Of a stretch of DNA of 64,000 bases, positions 62,632 through 64,000 are shown piece after piece. Each line of letters opens with the position of its first letter. Positions within the stretch are counted from its first letter, which is position 1. The translations under genes were made by a program, and so were the position numbers. Location of the stretch: NCBI GenBank assembly GCA_031556375.1, contig JAVBTA010000050.1, positions 1-64,000 of the forward strand. Reading direction: 5' to 3'. This stretch comes from BNXB01 sp031556375 (GTDB lineage Bacteria; Bacteroidota; Bacteroidia; Bacteroidales; Azobacteroidaceae). The notes beneath the pieces were generated by a model, which was not told the origin of the DNA, ran no database searches, and saw only the letters and a program-made list of their open reading frames with translations.

Positions 62632-64000
62632 ATGAAAAAAAATTTTGTAGTATTCTTATGTTTAACTGCTTGTTTTACATGTGTTTCAGCTCAAAGTTTA
62701 ACTCGTTTGTGGACTGGTTTGAGAGCCCCGCAACCGGAAAATGAGTTGCCAAGAGGAAATGCTCCATTTCAACAGGCTCAACGAGTGCCTAAAAAAGCTA
62801 CAATTGCTCAAATAATTCAGGTTCAACAAGGAGAAAATCTGTTTAATAGTGGCTGGGAATTGATTGATGGAACTTCTGTTCTTGAATCCGGAAAATCAAT
62901 TTTTGATCCTGCGTTGAATACGGATAATTGGTATAATGCGACTGTCCCGGGTACGGTATTAACTACTCTTGTTGATCTGGGAGTGTATCCCGATCCTTAT
63001 TTCGGGTTGAATAATTTGTTTATTCCGGATACTTTAAGTAGAATCGATTGGTGGTATAGAAAGAGTTTTAGTCTTACAGGACCAGACCAGGGTAAACAGA
63101 TTCATCTGGTATTCGAAGGAATAAACTACATGGCAGAAGTGTTTCTTAATGGAAAGAAGCTGGGAAATATTAAGGGGGCTTTTATTCGTGGAACATTTGA
63201 TATAACTAATTTAGTTCGTCGTGACGGAAAAAATAATATTCTTGCGGTGCATATTTATCCTCCGGCTAATCCGGGGATTCCTCATGAGCAATCGATGGTT
63301 GCCGGACAGGGGTTGAACGGGGGGATGTTAAGTCTTGACGGACCGACTTTTATATCTTCTATCGGTTGGGATTGGATTCCTGGTATCCGGGATCGAAATA
63401 CCGGGATCTGGCAGGATGTAAAACTGAGAATAGGAGGAGATGTCTTTATTGGAGACCCTTTGATTGTTTCAGATCTGGATCTGCCTGATACAACTTCTGC
63501 AAGGATAAAAATTTCAGTTCCCGTGAAAAATACGACCTCTAGACTGGTACGGGGAATGATGACCGCTAAAATTGAAAATATTTTAATTCAACAACCATAT
63601 TCCTTGGGTGGGAAAGAAGAAAAAACAATTATTTTTGATCCTCAGCAATTTGTAGAACTGAATATCCGTAATCCCCGCTTATGGTGGCCTAATGGGTACG
63701 GGAAACCGGAACTATATGATCTTATTCTGGAAGCTTCCAATACGAATACCTTGTCCGATACGAAAAAAGTCCGCTTTGGAATCCGGGAAATGTCGTATGA
63801 ATTGATGGCGCAAAATCAGGAAAAGAAAAATGTACGGTATGAATATAGTCCGGTTAATACTAAAAAACCGGGGAAACCGGTATTTAATTATGAAGATAGA
63901 GCCTTTTTTACAAAAGATAATCAATTGGCGACATTAAATCCTGAGGCTGATCTGTCCGGATTGAAAGAAATTTCTTCTGATGATCCGATGGGACCGTTCT
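62632..64000 (+). CDS. Glycoside hydrolase family 2 enzyme (beta-mannosidase / exo-glucosaminidase-like), 3' truncated by window end
   Basis: At least 456 residues, still open at the window edge. Signal peptide about 1-20 (CLTACFTCVSAQ). The GH2 sugar-binding domain contains RIDWWYRKSFSL and FEGINYMAEVFLNGKKLG, followed by SSIGWDWIPGIRDRNTGIW. The immunoglobulin-like domain ends at NPRLWWPNGYGKPELYDLIL, typical of beta-mannosidase and exo-beta-glucosaminidase subgroups. The catalytic barrel with its two glutamates lies outside the window, so the activity cannot be confirmed. Probably part of the same glycan-processing region. Confidence 0.85.
   Translation, partial: MKKNFVVFLCLTACFTCVSAQSLTRLWTGLRAPQPENELPRGNAPFQQAQRVPKKATIAQIIQVQQGENLFNSGWELIDGTSVLESGKSIFDPALNTDNWYNATVPGTVLTTLVDLGVYPDPYFGLNNLFIPDTLSRIDWWYRKSFSLTGPDQGKQIHLVFEGINYMAEVFLNGKKLGNIKGAFIRGTFDITNLVRRDGKNNILAVHIYPPANPGIPHEQSMVAGQGLNGGMLSLDGPTFISSIGWDWIPGIRDRNTGIWQDVKLRIGGDVFIGDPLIVSDLDLPDTTSARIKISVPVKNTTSRLVRGMMTAKIENILIQQPYSLGGKEEKTIIFDPQQFVELNIRNPRLWWPNGYGKPELYDLILEASNTNTLSDTKKVRFGIREMSYELMAQNQEKKNVRYEYSPVNTKKPGKPVFNYEDRAFFTKDNQLATLNPEADLSGLKEISSDDPMGPF

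Overview
The window looks like a chromosomal segment of a Bacteroidales bacterium (Bacteroides, Parabacteroides or Dysgonomonas-like; the genus cannot be fixed from sequence alone). Evidence: two SusC/SusD pairs, ECF-sigma/FecR control of a glycan locus, secreted lipoproteins, an SDR-type threonine dehydrogenase beside kbl, moderately AT-rich DNA, and repeated promoters of the Bacteroidetes form TTTG-N19-21-TAnnTTTG.

Region 1 (1 to about 7014) is the right part of an integrated mobilizable island that ends at the 3' end of a tRNA-Ser(UGA) gene. It carries an excisionase-like DUF3853 protein, a RecA-like ATPase, a toprim primase, a hairpin-rich oriT candidate and a MobV relaxase. These are followed by a more AT-rich cargo of four same-strand genes: HAD phosphatase, phosphoribosyltransferase, DprA/SLOG protein and an ImmA/IrrE-like metallopeptidase. 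I recognise no named system with this composition. It is the best candidate here for an undescribed conflict or nucleotide-handling system. The integrase would lie left of the window.

Region 2 (7015-20100) is host chromosome: tRNA-Ser, an exported thioredoxin, a KamA-like radical SAM enzyme, a YidE/AspT-type transporter, then minus-strand genes for a glycosyltransferase, a threonine aldolase and a seven-gene multidrug efflux operon (TetR, TolC, HlyD-type lipoprotein, two ABC ATPases, two ABC-2 permeases). A palindrome next to the operon promoter is a likely TetR operator.

Region 3 (20266-27160) is a SusC/SusD locus with a fasciclin-domain lipoprotein and a DUF5007-like lipoprotein but no degradative enzyme.

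Region 4 (27191-46284) is mostly core housekeeping: trigger factor, clpP, clpX, recQ, guaB, three SurA/PpiC-type periplasmic chaperone genes, an OstA/LptA-like protein, kbl plus threonine dehydrogenase (threonine to glycine and acetyl-CoA), mutL, a cytoplasmic-looking NlpC/P60 peptidase and an M48 lipoprotein protease.

Region 5 (46491-64000) is a polysaccharide or glycoconjugate utilisation locus: ECF sigma, FecR anti-sigma, STN-domain SusC, SusD, two large secreted proteins that look enzymatic but that I cannot assign to a family, a GH3 enzyme with a PA14 insert, a porin and the start of a GH2 enzyme cut by the window end. A short ORF duplicating the SusC start and a REP-like palindromic element sit in its intergenic regions.
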